Part shown: piece by piece, positions 1-8,830 of the stretch
How the letters are laid out: every line of letters starts with the position of its first letter
How positions within the stretch are numbered: the first letter of the stretch is position 1
Source of the DNA: Alcanivorax sp.
GTDB lineage: Bacteria; Pseudomonadota; Gammaproteobacteria; Pseudomonadales; Alcanivoracaceae
NCBI RefSeq assembly: GCF_019431375.1
Contig: NZ_CP080267.1
Location: forward strand, 3,870,540 to 3,934,539
Direction of reading: 5' to 3'
DNA length: 64,000 nucleotides
Program-made: the position numbers and the translations under genes
Notes under the pieces: generated by a model
Database searches by the model: none
Told to the model about the DNA's origin: nothing
The model's input: only the letters and a program-made list of their open reading frames with translations

Positions 1-2
1 AT

Positions 3-113
3 GGCAGCCGCAAGGCCGTGCACGCAGTGAACAACAAGGTGCTCAAGGACCTGAGCGATGACGAACTGAAAGGCTATATGGCCCACTATCAGGGGCTGCT
101 GCGGCAACGATAA
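3..113 (+). CDS. 3' end of a truncated gene, possibly a c-type cytochrome
   Basis: An open frame enters from the left edge and stops with TAA at 111-113, giving the last 36 residues, GSRKAVHAVNNK... to ...AHYQGLLRQR. The segment LSDDELKGYMAHYQ resembles the C-terminal helix of class I cytochromes c, where a phrase like LSDEEL..AAYY is common. No CXXCH motif falls inside the window and no clear axial Met is visible, so the identity is only a guess. It is convergent with rhlE and shares a bidirectional terminator with it. Confidence 0.45.
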   Translation, partial: GSRKAVHAVNNKVLKDLSDDELKGYMAHYQGLLRQR

Positions 114-127
114 GCGAATTAGCTACG

Positions 128-152
128 AGCTTCTAGCTACGAGCTAGAAGCT
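128..152. repeat. Inverted AGCTAGAAGCT-type low-complexity hairpin
   Basis: An 11-bp perfect stem (128-138 with 142-152, AGCTTCTAGCT and its complement) closes a 3-nt loop. The surrounding stretch from 121 repeats AGCTACGAGC-like words. It abuts the terminator at 155-183 in the convergent junction before rhlE. The same GCTAGAA word forms the tandem array at 27202-27246, so this is the shortest member of the inverted low-complexity element family described in the findings. Confidence 0.6.
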
Positions 153-154
153 AG

Positions 155-183
155 AAAAAAGGCGCCTTACAGGCGCCTTTTTT
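155..183. terminator. Bidirectional intrinsic terminator
   Basis: A perfect 13-bp stem (155-167 with 171-183) with a 3-nt loop has the shape A6-GGCGCCT / AGGCGCC-T6. It supplies a U-tract on both strands, so it can end the upstream plus-strand gene and rhlE on the minus strand. Confidence 0.9.
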
Positions 184-186
184 CGT

Positions 187-1563
187 TCAGGACTGCTGGG
201 CTTGCGGCCGGCGGTTGCCTGCCGGGCGACGGCGTCGCTGGCTGTTGCCGCCGGGGCGGCTGTTGTTATTGGCCGGGCGAGCCTGGCGGTTCTGGCCATT
301 GCCTCCGCCGCCGTTGCCATTGCGGGCCTGACCGTTTCCGCCACTGCTGTCTGAACGGGCATGGGCGGGTTTGGCTTTCTTCGGGCGTTTGCGCTTCGGT
401 GGCTGCAGCGCCCCCGCTGCCGGTAACGGCTCGCCAGGCTCGAAGCCGGCCACGATCTTGCGCTCCAGCTGTTGCTGGGTAAGCCGTTCAATATCCTTCA
501 GCTGCTGGGCTTCATCGGCGCTGACCAGGGAAATGGCCTGGCCGGTGGCGCCGGCACGACCGGTGCGGCCGATGCGGTGCACATAGTCTTCCGGCACATT
601 GGGCAGATCCACGTTTACCACCTGTGGCAACTGCTCAATGTCCAGGCCCCGGGCGGCAATGTCAGTGGCGACCAGCGCGCGGATCTTGCCGTTCTTGAAA
701 TCTGCCAGGGCACGAGTGCGGGCATTCTGGCTCTTGTTGCCGTGGATGGCAGCGGCTTCGATGCCGTTGCTTTCCAGCTGCTTGGCCAGCTTGTTGGCGC
801 CGTGCTTGGTGCGGCTGAACACCAGCACCTGGAACCAGTTGTTGTCCTGGATCAGGTGAGTCAGCAGGGCCGCCTTGCGCTGTTTGTCCACCGGGGCGAT
901 CCACTGGGTGACCAGCTCGGTGGTGGTGTTGCGCGGGCTCACATCGATTTCCACCGGATCGTTCACCAGGCCTTTGGCCAGGGCGCGGATTTCCGGGGAG
1001 AAGGTGGCCGAAAACATCAGGTTTTGCCGTTTCGGCGGCAGTTTGGAGAGAATCTTGCGGATGTCGTGGATGAAGCCCATATCGAGCATGCGATCCGCTT
1101 CGTCCAGCACCAGTATTTCCAGGCGGTCGAATTTCACCGCGTTCTGCTGATACAGGTCCAGCAGGCGTCCGGGAGTGGCTACCAGAATATCGGCACCGCC
1201 ACGCAGGCGCTGCATCTGCGGATTGACCTTCACACCGCCGAATACCACGGTGGAAGTGAGCGGCAGATTCTTGCCGTAGGTGGCCACACTCTCGGCGACC
1301 TGGGCGGCCAGTTCCCGGGTGGGGGTCAGTACCAGGGCGCGTACCTGGTTGTTACTGGCGGCCTGGCCGGCGCGCAGGCGCTCCAGCAGGGGCAGGGTGA
1401 AACCGGCGGTCTTGCCGGTGCCGGTCTGGGCAGCAGCCATGACATCGCGGCCGCTGAGTACGGCGGGGATGGCCTGGGCCTGGATTGGTGACGGGGTGTG
1501 ATAACCCTGATCGGCAACAGCGGCCAACAGGTCATCCCCCAGTCCAAGGGAAGTAAAAGGCAT
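187..1563 (-). CDS. rhlE: DEAD-box ATP-dependent RNA helicase RhlE
   Basis: This is a cytoplasmic RNA helicase that remodels RNA duplexes during ribosome assembly and decay. The 458-residue product has the Q motif region (residues 3-28), Walker A AQTGTGKT (45-52), PTRELA (81-86), DEAD (154-157), SAT (185-187) and HRIGRTGR (329-336), which covers both RecA lobes. From about residue 390 the tail is rich in Arg, Gly, Asn and Gln with KRKRPKKAK, typical of the basic RNA-binding tails of RhlE. Length is usual for the family. It stands alone, with the shared terminator just after its stop. Confidence 0.95.
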   Translation of the reverse strand: MPFTSLGLGDDLLAAVADQGYHTPSPIQAQAIPAVLSGRDVMAAAQTGTGKTAGFTLPLLERLRAGQAASNNQVRALVLTPTRELAAQVAESVATYGKNLPLTSTVVFGGVKVNPQMQRLRGGADILVATPGRLLDLYQQNAVKFDRLEILVLDEADRMLDMGFIHDIRKILSKLPPKRQNLMFSATFSPEIRALAKGLVNDPVEIDVSPRNTTTELVTQWIAPVDKQRKAALLTHLIQDNNWFQVLVFSRTKHGANKLAKQLESNGIEAAAIHGNKSQNARTRALADFKNGKIRALVATDIAARGLDIEQLPQVVNVDLPNVPEDYVHRIGRTGRAGATGQAISLVSADEAQQLKDIERLTQQQLERKIVAGFEPGEPLPAAGALQPPKRKRPKKAKPAHARSDSSGGNGQARNGNGGGGNGQNRQARPANNNSRPGGNSQRRRRPAGNRRPQAQQS

Positions 1564-1654
1564 TTAATTGGGTCTGACATAAGAAGGGGCGGCAAGCCTA
1601 CCCCATCCCGGTCTGGAACACGAGCCCGGCGGTCCGACGGCCAGCAGCTGGACG

Positions 1655-2377
1655 CTAGCGTATCGGCGGGGTATTGCTGAGAATTTCATCCACCCCGGAG
1701 CGAAGCGCCTGGCGCTGTTGCTCTCGCCCCTCCGGCAGGAACGCCAGCACCCGACCGCCCAGGCGGTGATAGGCATCCACCAGGGAGCGGCGGAACAGCG
1801 GCAGGCCATGGAATACCGGTGGTAGCGAATAGGTGCGGCCATAGCGGATGGCGGCCAGCGGCCTGAGCCCCATCAGCAGCGACAGGCCGGCTCGGCGGCA
1901 TTCGTTGTGGGGGGCCATGGTGATGGCGCCAGGGAAATGCTGGCGTAGCAGTTGGGTGTGTTCCGGGTTCCAGAGCAGAAAACGGGCCTGACGGCAGAGC
2001 CAGTCGCCTTTTTGCTCCCGGTCGGCCCAGTGGCGCAGCGCCGCCAGGGTGCGTTCGGCGCTTTCCGGTTTGATGTCGAGAACCCAGCGCTGGTCAGTAA
2101 AGGTGCAAGCGAAGTCGTCGAAGGTGAGCAAGGATTGGCCGTCATTGAGTCGGTGGGACAGACACTGGTCCGTGTCCAGCTCTTCGATGATGGCGTCACT
2201 GCCGGTGGTACGTATCAGGGAGGGATCGTGGTGCAGGATGATCTGACCGTCACAGGTGGTGCGCAGGTCGGTTTCCAGGGTGTGGAAGCCCGCTTCGGCG
2301 GCGGCCTCGAACGCATGCAGGCTGTTTTCCACATGGCGCTGGTGCAGGCCGCGATGGCTGATCCAGATCACGTCCAT
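1655..2377 (-). CDS. ugpQ: Glycerophosphodiester phosphodiesterase
   Basis: The 240-residue protein should hydrolyse glycerophosphodiesters to glycerol-3-phosphate and an alcohol. The GDPD signature is clear: ISHRG near the N-terminus, ENSLHAF, the metal-binding LETDLRTTCDG and LHHDP. There is no signal peptide, so it fits the cytoplasmic UgpQ type rather than periplasmic GlpQ. The start ATG at 2377 is preceded by a GGGAGA ribosome site. It lies 92 bp after rhlE in reading direction of the minus strand neighbours and is followed upstream by a tiny ORF. The family call is firm; the exact symbol is by analogy. Confidence 0.88.
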   Translation of the reverse strand: MDVIWISHRGLHQRHVENSLHAFEAAAEAGFHTLETDLRTTCDGQIILHHDPSLIRTTGSDAIIEELDTDQCLSHRLNDGQSLLTFDDFACTFTDQRWVLDIKPESAERTLAALRHWADREQKGDWLCRQARFLLWNPEHTQLLRQHFPGAITMAPHNECRRAGLSLLMGLRPLAAIRYGRTYSLPPVFHGLPLFRRSLVDAYHRLGGRVLAFLPEGREQQRQALRSGVDEILSNTPPIR

Positions 2378-2451
2378 GGGAGTATTCTCTCCCGGACAAG
2401 GGCCAGGTTAAAGCGCCACAGGTCGGGAAGGGCGCACTGGCCGGGCTCGAT

Positions 2452-2586
2452 TCAGGCGGCGTGGGCGCTGGCGGTTTCCGCGTCAAAGGATTCCCACTGG
2501 CCGGGATGATCCGCGTGGGCATCTTCAAAAAGTCCTGCCAGGGTGTCAGGCACCCATTCCAGATCAAGCTGTTCTTCCTGTTCCAT
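2452..2586 (-). CDS. Small acidic protein, 44 residues, unrecognised
   Basis: An ATG at 2584-2586, preceded by an AGGGG ribosome site about 7 nt upstream on the minus strand, opens a 44-codon frame that ends at TGA (2452-2454). The product begins MEQEEQLDLEWVPDTLAG and contains FEDAHADHPGQWESFD. It is strongly acidic, with no Cys, no membrane segment and no signal peptide. It lies 74 bp upstream of the glycerophosphodiesterase in the same orientation. I do not recognise it. The good ribosome site and protein-like composition argue it is translated. Confidence 0.55.
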   Translation of the reverse strand: MEQEEQLDLEWVPDTLAGLFEDAHADHPGQWESFDAETASAHAA

Positions 2587-2658
2587 GTATAACCCCTGTT
2601 GTATCTTTTTTGAACAGGGTCAAGATTAGCCTGACGGGAGCGTTGGCTCTGTTGTTGG

Positions 2659-2680
2659 GCTGTAAGCTTTTGCTTACAGC
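2659..2680. other. Perfect hairpin upstream of the small acidic gene
   Basis: A 9-bp perfect stem GCTGTAAGC / GCTTACAGC (2659-2667 and 2672-2680) closes a TTTT loop. It lies about 75 bp upstream of the 44-codon gene and 150 bp after recQ. It has no U-tract, so it may be an operator or a leader structure. The rest of 2587-2827 shows only the REP-like hairpin near its end. Confidence 0.4.
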
Positions 2681-2795
2681 GAGTGACAAAGGTTAATGCA
2701 AGGATTGGCGTAACGAGATCCACAATATTCGGTGGGAGAGCGCTAGTTTTATCGCTCGTTCAATCACAGTCAGGAGGACAGTGGGTAATGGTATT

Positions 2796-2825
2796 CTTCC
2801 GGCAGGAGCGACGCTCCTGCGGAAG
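2796..2825. repeat. REP-like hairpin after recQ
   Basis: The palindrome has an inner 7-bp stem CAGGAGC / GCTCCTG and outer CTTCCG / CGGAAG arms with one bulged base. It lies 2 bp beyond the recQ stop. It carries the GGAGCG word seen in the REP copies at 6191 and 13628 and may protect the recQ mRNA end. There is no T-tract. Confidence 0.5.
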
Positions 2826-2827
2826 GG

Positions 2828-4963
2828 TTAACCCGCTGCTAAAATCGCCTGACGCACGCAGTGCAGCACGCCGGTGGGCCAGTCATCGGCCAGCAGGTCT
2901 TTCAACTGCCGGTAGCTGAAGGTGTCTTCGGCCAGGTTGGGTTGGCTGAGCAGGGCATCCTGGATGATGCCGATCTCCATTTCGCTGATACCCAGTGCCT
3001 GCTCCAGGCTGAGTTGGTTGGCGGTGACCAGTTTAGCCAGTTCCCGGTACACGGTCTGTTCGTTCAGGTTCTGCTGGCGGGCGATGGCGCTCGGGCTCAT
3101 GTTGGCCTGGGCCAGGGCGAGGATCTCGTTGCGATCCGGGCCAGCGGGCTCGGCCACGCCGGCGTTGTCACCGTTGCCATTGAGAATGGCCAGGAACTCG
3201 TCCCCGTAGCGTTCCAGTTTGCGGTCGCCGACACCGCTGACCGCGGCCATTTCCATGCGGTTGCGCGGGCGGATGGCGAGCATGTCCATCAGGGTGGCGT
3301 CGTGGAAGACCACGTAGGGCGGGACCCCTTCTTCATCGGCCAGCCGTTTTCGGCAGGCGCGCAAGGCTTCCCAGAGGGTTCGGTCGGCGTCAGCGATATT
3401 GGCGTGAGCGCGACGGGTAGAGGCCTTCCTGGCCTTGGCCAGTTCCTTGCGCAGGTGCAATGGCTGCTCGCCGCGCAGGTAGGGGCGACAGGCTTCGGTG
3501 AGTTGCAGGGCGCCGAAACCGTTCATGTCCACGGTGAGCAGGCCGCGGGCCACCAGTTGCCGGTAGATGCTCTTCCACTGGTTGGCGCTGAATTCATTGC
3601 CGATGTTCCAGGTGGACACATGGTCGTGGCCGGCGCTGGCCACCTTGTCGGAACGATTGCCGGTGAGCACGTCGATCAGATGGTTGGCGCCGAAGCGCTG
3701 GCCGGTGCGATACACGCAGCTCAGGGCTTTCTGGGCGGCCTCGCTGGCATCGAAGGTCTGCGGCGGGTTCAGGCAGGTGTCGCAGTTGCCGCAGGGTTGT
3801 TCCAGCGTCTCACCGAAATAGTGCAACAGGGCCTGGCGGCGGCACTGGGTGATTTCGCACAGTCCCAGCATGGCTTCCAGCCGCTGGTTTTCGTTGCGTT
3901 TGTGCTGCTCATTGCCACTGCTCTGGGCCAGCATCTGCTTGAGCTTGATGGCGTCTTCCAGGCCGTAGGCCATCCAGGCGGTGGCGGGTTCCCCATCGCG
4001 GCCGGCACGGCCGGTTTCCTGATAATAGGACTCGATGCTTTTGGGCAGGTCCAGGTGGGCCACGAACCGCACATCCGGCTTGTCGATCCCCATGCCGAAG
4101 GCAATGGTGGCCACCATTACCAGGCCGTCTTCGCGCAGGAAGCGCTGCTGGTGGGTTTCGCGGGTTTGTGCGGGCAGGCCGGCGTGGTAGGGCAGGGCGT
4201 TGACGCCCTGCTGGCACAGCCATTCCGCCACCCGCTCCACCTTGTTGCGCGACAGGCAGTAGACGATGCCGGCGTCGCCGGCGTGCTCGGCACGAATCAG
4301 CCGCAGCAGCTGGTTGCGGGCGCCGTCCTTGCGCTCGATGCGGTACTGGATGTTGGGGCGGTCGAAGCTGGAGACGAAGTGACGAGCCTGGGTCAGGTCC
4401 AGGCGTTCGGCAATTTCCATTCGCGTGCGTTGATCCGCCGTGGCGGTCAGGGCGATGCGTGGCACATCGGGGAATTCCCGATGCAGCAGCGACAATTGCA
4501 GATAATCGTTGCGGAAATCATGGCCCCACTGGGACACGCAGTGGGCTTCGTCGATAGCAAACAGGGCAATCTGCGCCTGATGCAGCAGGGACAGGGTGCG
4601 TGGCTGTATCAGACGCTCCGGGGCGATGTAGAGCATGTCCAGTTCGCCGTTGAGCAGGGCGTCTTCCAGGGCCCGCTGTTGCTCCATGTTCAGGGTGGAG
4701 TTGAGGAAGCCGGCCCTGACACCCAGCGCCTTGAGGGCATCCACCTGATCCTGCATCAGGGCAATCAGCGGGCTGATCACCACGCCGGTGCCAGCGCGTA
4801 CCAGCGCCGGAATCTGGTAGCACAGGGATTTGCCGCCGCCAGTGGGCATTAATACAAGTGCATCGTCGCCCTGAATCAGGCTATCGATAATGGTCTGTTG
4901 TTCACCACGGAACTGGTGATAGCCAAAGACGTGCTGGAGAACGGAGTGGGCATCGGATTGCAT
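2828..4963 (-). CDS. recQ: ATP-dependent DNA helicase RecQ
   Basis: RecQ unwinds DNA 3' to 5' for recombinational repair. From the ATG at 4961-4963 the product is 711 residues. It has Walker A TGGGKS (41-46), the DEAH box (138-141), SATADQ-like motif III as LTATADQ, and a zinc-binding Cys cluster ending CGNCDTC. A winged-helix region and an HRDC domain around NRMEMAAVSGVG follow. The last 90 residues (from RNEILALAQ) hold a helix-turn-helix tail of the HTH_40 kind, which makes it about 100 residues longer than E. coli RecQ. A frame continues upstream to 5140 but would overlap chrA, so I chose the start just before the conserved N-terminus. Confidence 0.93.
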   Translation of the reverse strand: MQSDAHSVLQHVFGYHQFRGEQQTIIDSLIQGDDALVLMPTGGGKSLCYQIPALVRAGTGVVISPLIALMQDQVDALKALGVRAGFLNSTLNMEQQRALEDALLNGELDMLYIAPERLIQPRTLSLLHQAQIALFAIDEAHCVSQWGHDFRNDYLQLSLLHREFPDVPRIALTATADQRTRMEIAERLDLTQARHFVSSFDRPNIQYRIERKDGARNQLLRLIRAEHAGDAGIVYCLSRNKVERVAEWLCQQGVNALPYHAGLPAQTRETHQQRFLREDGLVMVATIAFGMGIDKPDVRFVAHLDLPKSIESYYQETGRAGRDGEPATAWMAYGLEDAIKLKQMLAQSSGNEQHKRNENQRLEAMLGLCEITQCRRQALLHYFGETLEQPCGNCDTCLNPPQTFDASEAAQKALSCVYRTGQRFGANHLIDVLTGNRSDKVASAGHDHVSTWNIGNEFSANQWKSIYRQLVARGLLTVDMNGFGALQLTEACRPYLRGEQPLHLRKELAKARKASTRRAHANIADADRTLWEALRACRKRLADEEGVPPYVVFHDATLMDMLAIRPRNRMEMAAVSGVGDRKLERYGDEFLAILNGNGDNAGVAEPAGPDRNEILALAQANMSPSAIARQQNLNEQTVYRELAKLVTANQLSLEQALGISEMEIGIIQDALLSQPNLAEDTFSYRQLKDLLADDWPTGVLHCVRQAILAAG

Positions 4964-5056
4964 GCGGCGAGTATACCTGCCGCCGACCGGCACTGACATC
5001 CGCCTGCCGGCAAACTGTGCTAGGTTCGGGTGAAATTTCAGCGGGGATGCATGTAG

Positions 5057-6196
5057 GTGATGCTCGATATCTTTCGTCAGTTTCTGCTGCTGGGGCTGGT
5101 CAGCTTTGGCGGGCCGGCGGCCCATGTGGGCTATTTTCATCGTCGCTTCGTGGAGGAGTTGCAGTGGCTGGATGAGGCGGAGTTTGCCCGCCTGCTGGCG
5201 CTGACCCAGTTTCTGCCCGGGCCGGCGTCAAGTCAGTTGGGCTTTGCCATTGGCCGGGTACGCGGTGGTGTCTTCGGGGCTTTTGCCGCGTTTGTTGCCT
5301 TTACCCTGCCGTCTTTTCTGTTGATGGCACTGTTGGGGATCTACGCCACGTCTTTGCCAGACTGGCTGCAGGGTGGGGCGATCACGGGGCTGAAGTGGCT
5401 GGCGGTGATCGTGGTGGCCGATGCGGTGTGGAATATGGGCCAGCGTTTCTGTGCCAGCGGTTTGACCCGCACCATCGCCGTGCTGGTGGCCATGCTGTTG
5501 GTGCTGTGGCCGGCGCTGGTCGGGCAGATGCTGGCCTTGCTGGTGGCCGCCGCCATTGGCTGGCACTGGTTGCGACCGGATCAGGGCGTGGTGGCAATGG
5601 GCAAACCGGTGTGGCGCCGCTGGCCGTTGCTACTGTTCGCGCTGCTTGCCGTTGTCGCCCTGTTGCCGGGCGGGCGGGTGCTGGGCCTGTGGAATGATTT
5701 TTTTGCCGCCGGTTCCCTGGTGTTTGGTGGGGGGCATGTGGTGCTGCCCTTACTGCAGGAACTGGTGGGGCCACAGATGTCCCCGGATCAATTTCTCACT
5801 GGCTACGCAGCTGCCCAGGCGGTGCCCGGGCCCATGTTCTCGCTGGCCTCCTATCTGGGGGCGGTGCTGCTGCCGGCCAGCCCCTGGTGGGGCGCCCTGA
5901 TCGCCACCCTGGCCATCTTCCTGCCGGGCTTTCTGTTGGTGCTTGGGCTGATGGAGGGGTGGCAATGGCTCTCTTCCCGCCCGGCCCTGGCCGGTGCAGT
6001 AGCGGGAATCAATGCGGCGGTGGTGGGGTTGTTGCTGGCGGCCCTGTATCAGCCGGTCTTCGTTTCTGCCGTGCATGATCTGTGGGGTTTGTTGATCGTG
6101 GTGGCGGGGTTTGTGGTGTTGCGCAGCAAGACGGTGCCGTTGTGGGGGATGGTGCTGGGCATGGCGGCGCTGGGGGTGATTACGGGGGTTCTGTAG
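5057..6196 (+). CDS. chrA: Chromate transporter, long-chain ChrA type
   Basis: This is an inner-membrane efflux protein of the CHR family that exports chromate. The 379-residue product has two homologous halves. The first opens with FRQFLLLGLVSFGGPAAHVG and the second carries FGGGHVVLPLLQ and a YAAAQAVPGP stretch. About ten hydrophobic segments are visible. The start is GTG at 5057 or the adjacent ATG at 5060; GGGGA at 5043-5047 suits the GTG better. It is divergent from recQ. The stop codon lies inside a REP arm. Substrate is inferred from family only. Confidence 0.9.
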   Translation: MMLDIFRQFLLLGLVSFGGPAAHVGYFHRRFVEELQWLDEAEFARLLALTQFLPGPASSQLGFAIGRVRGGVFGAFAAFVAFTLPSFLLMALLGIYATSLPDWLQGGAITGLKWLAVIVVADAVWNMGQRFCASGLTRTIAVLVAMLLVLWPALVGQMLALLVAAAIGWHWLRPDQGVVAMGKPVWRRWPLLLFALLAVVALLPGGRVLGLWNDFFAAGSLVFGGGHVVLPLLQELVGPQMSPDQFLTGYAAAQAVPGPMFSLASYLGAVLLPASPWWGALIATLAIFLPGFLLVLGLMEGWQWLSSRPALAGAVAGINAAVVGLLLAALYQPVFVSAVHDLWGLLIVVAGFVVLRSKTVPLWGMVLGMAALGVITGVL

Positions 6197-6343
6197 GAGC
6201 GGCGCTTGAGCCGCGAACCGCGTCTAAGCGCGGGATCGTCCAAAGGGCGATCAGGTATCGCATTGCAACCGGCTTTACTTTTTACGTTCTGGTCCATTTC
6301 CTCGCCAAGGCTCGGATTCGCGGCTCAAGCGCCGCTCCTACAG
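6191..6343. repeat. REP doublet with 27-bp perfect inverted arms
   Basis: The sequence at 6191-6217 is repeated exactly as reverse complement at 6317-6343. Each arm contains its own palindrome (GCGGC ... GCCGC) and the word GTAGGAGCGGCGCTTGAG. The arms are 99 bp apart. The left arm overlaps the chrA stop codon (TAG at 6194-6196). The inner sequence GGGCGATCAGG is shared with the element at 13628, so the homology is longer than the arms. This fits REP/REPIN sequences mobilised in trans by RAYT transposases; none is in the window. Confidence 0.8.
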
Positions 6344-6410
6344 CAGCTTCGAGGAAAAGGCTGGCAGCAATTCCTGCGGCGCGTACACGACGGGCGGTGC
6401 TTGCCTGAAG

Positions 6411-6458
6411 GTCGGAATAATGGTTCACTCCTTGCAAGAAATGAATATGGATTCCGAC
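6411..6458. promoter_or_regulatory. Possible operator of the TetR gene
   Basis: GTCGGAAT at 6411-6418 is inverted perfectly as ATTCCGAC at 6451-6458, right up against the TetR start codon. TetR proteins usually repress their own promoter from such palindromes. The 32-bp gap between half-sites is long, so a loop or two dimers would be needed. Weak call. Confidence 0.3.
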
Positions 6459-6459
6459 T

Positions 6460-7095
6460 ATGGCTTACCGGGAAACTGCCAATGTGAAGGCGCGCAAGGC
6501 GGCCCAGCGTGATCATCTGCTGCGCAGTGCCGAGCAGCTGGTGCGTGAAGGTGGCTTTGCCAACCTGACCATGCAGACCCTGGCGGCGGAAGCCGGGGTC
6601 GGCGTGGGCACCCTGTATCGCTATTTCGACAACAAGGCAGTGTTGGCGGCGGAGGTATTTCGCGTGGCCACCGAGCGTGAAGTCGCGGCAGTGGCACAGG
6701 CCATGGAGCACACCGGCAGCTTTTCCGAACGGCTCAGCCATGTGCTGCAGGTCTTTGTGCAGCGCGCCCAGGCGGCGCCCCGGCTGGCCTGGTCGCTGAT
6801 CGCCGAGCCGGTGGACCCGGCGGTGGACGCGGAGCGTCTTGCCTATCGCCAGCGCTACGCGGAGCTCTATCAGCAGTTGCTCAGCGATGGTGTTAGGCAG
6901 GGCGTGCTGCCGATTCAGGATACGGCGATCAGCGCGGCGGCCCTGGTGGGCGCCATTGCTGAAGCCCTGGTGGGCCCGTTGTCCGATCCCCTGCCAAAAG
7001 CCAATCTGGCGAAATCCCTGAGCCAATTCTGTCTGCGTGCCGTGGGGATATCCCCGGCGCAGGCCCAGCTTATTGAGCAGCAACAGACTGCATGA
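6460..7095 (+). CDS. TetR/AcrR family transcriptional regulator
   Basis: The 211-residue protein has a TetR N-terminal helix-turn-helix: LTMQTLAAEAGVGVGTLYRYF at residues about 37-57, with FDNKAVL after it. The C-terminal ligand domain is not specific. It sits 19 bp upstream of the AidB-like acyl-CoA dehydrogenase in the same direction, so it most likely controls that gene and responds to an acyl-CoA or fatty acid-type ligand. That ligand is inference from context. Confidence 0.88.
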   Translation: MAYRETANVKARKAAQRDHLLRSAEQLVREGGFANLTMQTLAAEAGVGVGTLYRYFDNKAVLAAEVFRVATEREVAAVAQAMEHTGSFSERLSHVLQVFVQRAQAAPRLAWSLIAEPVDPAVDAERLAYRQRYAELYQQLLSDGVRQGVLPIQDTAISAAALVGAIAEALVGPLSDPLPKANLAKSLSQFCLRAVGISPAQAQLIEQQQTA

Positions 7096-7114
7096 TTTTT
7101 TCGGGAGAGCTGCA

Positions 7115-8830
7115 ATGAATGCCAAGCACGGTACTCTGCACAAACGGGACCAACAGGCGAAACCGGAACCGTTGGCCCAGACCCATGAGGTCTTTAATCA
7201 GGCCCGGGCGCTGGAGAATTACAACGCCTACGACAATGACACTGCCCTGCGCGAGGCGGTGCGCCGACATGGGGCCGGCTGGGCGGAGGACAAGCTGTCC
7301 GCCCATGGCGCCAAAACCGGCAGCGCCGAAGTGATCGAGTGGGGCTTTCTGGCCAATGAGCACAAGCCGCAGTTTTTTTCCCACGATCGTCAGGGCTATC
7401 GGGTGGACTTCGTAAAGTACCACGAGGCCTACCATCGGCTGATGACGCTGGGCCTGGAATCCGGCATTCATTCGGCTCCATGGTCTGATCCGAAGCCGGG
7501 CGCCCATGTGGCCCGGGCGGCGCAGAGCTATCTACAGGGGCAGGTGGAGGCCGGCCATGGCTGCCCGCTGACCATGACCTTTGCCTCGGTACCTTCCATC
7601 AAGCTGACCCCCTCGCTGGCAAAGGAATGGCTGCCCAAGATTCTCAACAATGCCTATGACCCCCGTAATGTGCCGCATACGGAAAAGCAGGCACTGACTA
7701 TCGGTATGGGCATGACCGAAAAGCAGGGCGGCTCCGATGTGCGCGCCAACACCACCCGGGCATATCCGATTGCTGCCGAAGGCCCCGGTGAAGCTTATGA
7801 GCTGGTAGGCCACAAGTGGTTCACTTCTGCGCCCATGTGCGATGCCTTCCTGGTGCTGGCCCAGACCGACAGCGGCCTGAGCTGTTTCCTGGTACCGCGC
7901 TGGCGCGCGGACGGCAGCAAGAACCCGATCCAGGTGCAGCGGCTGAAGAACAAGATGGGCAATGTCTCCAATGCCTCCTCCGAGATTGAACTGCGCGGCG
8001 CCCTGGGCTGGATGGTCGGCGACGAGGGCCGCGGTGTACCGGCCATTATCGAGATGGTGGCCATGACCCGCTTCGATTGCATGGTGGGTTCCACCTCCGG
8101 TCAGCGCCAGGCAGTGGCCCAGGCGGTGAACCATGCCATGGGCCGTGCTGCCTTCGGCAAGACCCTGATCGACCAGCCGTTGATGCGTAATGTGCTGGCG
8201 GACCTGCAGCTGGAGGTGGAGGGTTCTCTGGCCATTACCATGCGCATGGGCGAGGCGCTGGATAACACCACCCTGGACCCGGACAACGAGCACGAGAAAT
8301 TGCTGCTGCGGCTGGGCCTGCCAGCGGGCAAGTACTGGATCTGCAAGCGCACCCCGTTCCATGCCTACGAGGCCATGGAGTGCCTGGGGGGCAACGGCGT
8401 CACCGAAGACTTCATCATGGCGCGCCTGTATCGCGAGGCGCCCATCAATGCCATCTGGGAAGGCTCCGGTAATGTGCAGGCCCTGGACATGCTGCGGGCC
8501 CTGGCCAAGACCCCGGCGGTGCTGGATGTGTGGTTCGCCGAGCTGGCGAAAACAGTCGGCAGCGATCCCCGTCTGGACAAGGCGGTAACTTCGCTCAAGC
8601 GGGAATTTGCTGACATGGAGGAAGCCGAATACCGGGCCCGGGATATCGTCGATCGCTTGTCCCTGACCATGCAGGCCAGCCAGCTGGTGTCGGCAGGCAA
8701 TAGCGCCGTGGCAGACGCCTTTATTGCCTCTCGTCTGGGGGAGCACGGGGACCGTAACTATGGGACCCTGCCGCGGGGGCTGGATCTGGATACGATTTTG
8801 CGGCGGGCAAACCCGTGGGAAGGCAATTAA
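7115..8830 (+). CDS. Acyl-CoA dehydrogenase, AidB-like
   Basis: A flavoprotein of 571 residues begins at the ATG 7115, which has GGGAGAGC upstream. It carries the AidB hallmark N-terminus (EVFNQARALENYNAYDND), then MTEKQGGSDVRAN, the flavin-binding KWFTSAPM and the C-terminal YEAMECLGGNGVTEDF. In E. coli AidB is part of the Ada alkylation response. Here no ada gene is near, and the partner is a TetR regulator, so a catabolic acyl-CoA role is equally possible. The stop lies inside the left arm of the palindromic element at 8825-8986. Confidence 0.9.
   Translation: MNAKHGTLHKRDQQAKPEPLAQTHEVFNQARALENYNAYDNDTALREAVRRHGAGWAEDKLSAHGAKTGSAEVIEWGFLANEHKPQFFSHDRQGYRVDFVKYHEAYHRLMTLGLESGIHSAPWSDPKPGAHVARAAQSYLQGQVEAGHGCPLTMTFASVPSIKLTPSLAKEWLPKILNNAYDPRNVPHTEKQALTIGMGMTEKQGGSDVRANTTRAYPIAAEGPGEAYELVGHKWFTSAPMCDAFLVLAQTDSGLSCFLVPRWRADGSKNPIQVQRLKNKMGNVSNASSEIELRGALGWMVGDEGRGVPAIIEMVAMTRFDCMVGSTSGQRQAVAQAVNHAMGRAAFGKTLIDQPLMRNVLADLQLEVEGSLAITMRMGEALDNTTLDPDNEHEKLLLRLGLPAGKYWICKRTPFHAYEAMECLGGNGVTEDFIMARLYREAPINAIWEGSGNVQALDMLRALAKTPAVLDVWFAELAKTVGSDPRLDKAVTSLKREFADMEEAEYRARDIVDRLSLTMQASQLVSAGNSAVADAFIASRLGEHGDRNYGTLPRGLDLDTILRRANPWEGN

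Noticed and set aside
2861..4852. Long plus-strand frame of about 663 codons
   Set aside because: It is antisense to recQ, and the protein is a low-information Gly/Val/Gln/His-rich shadow.
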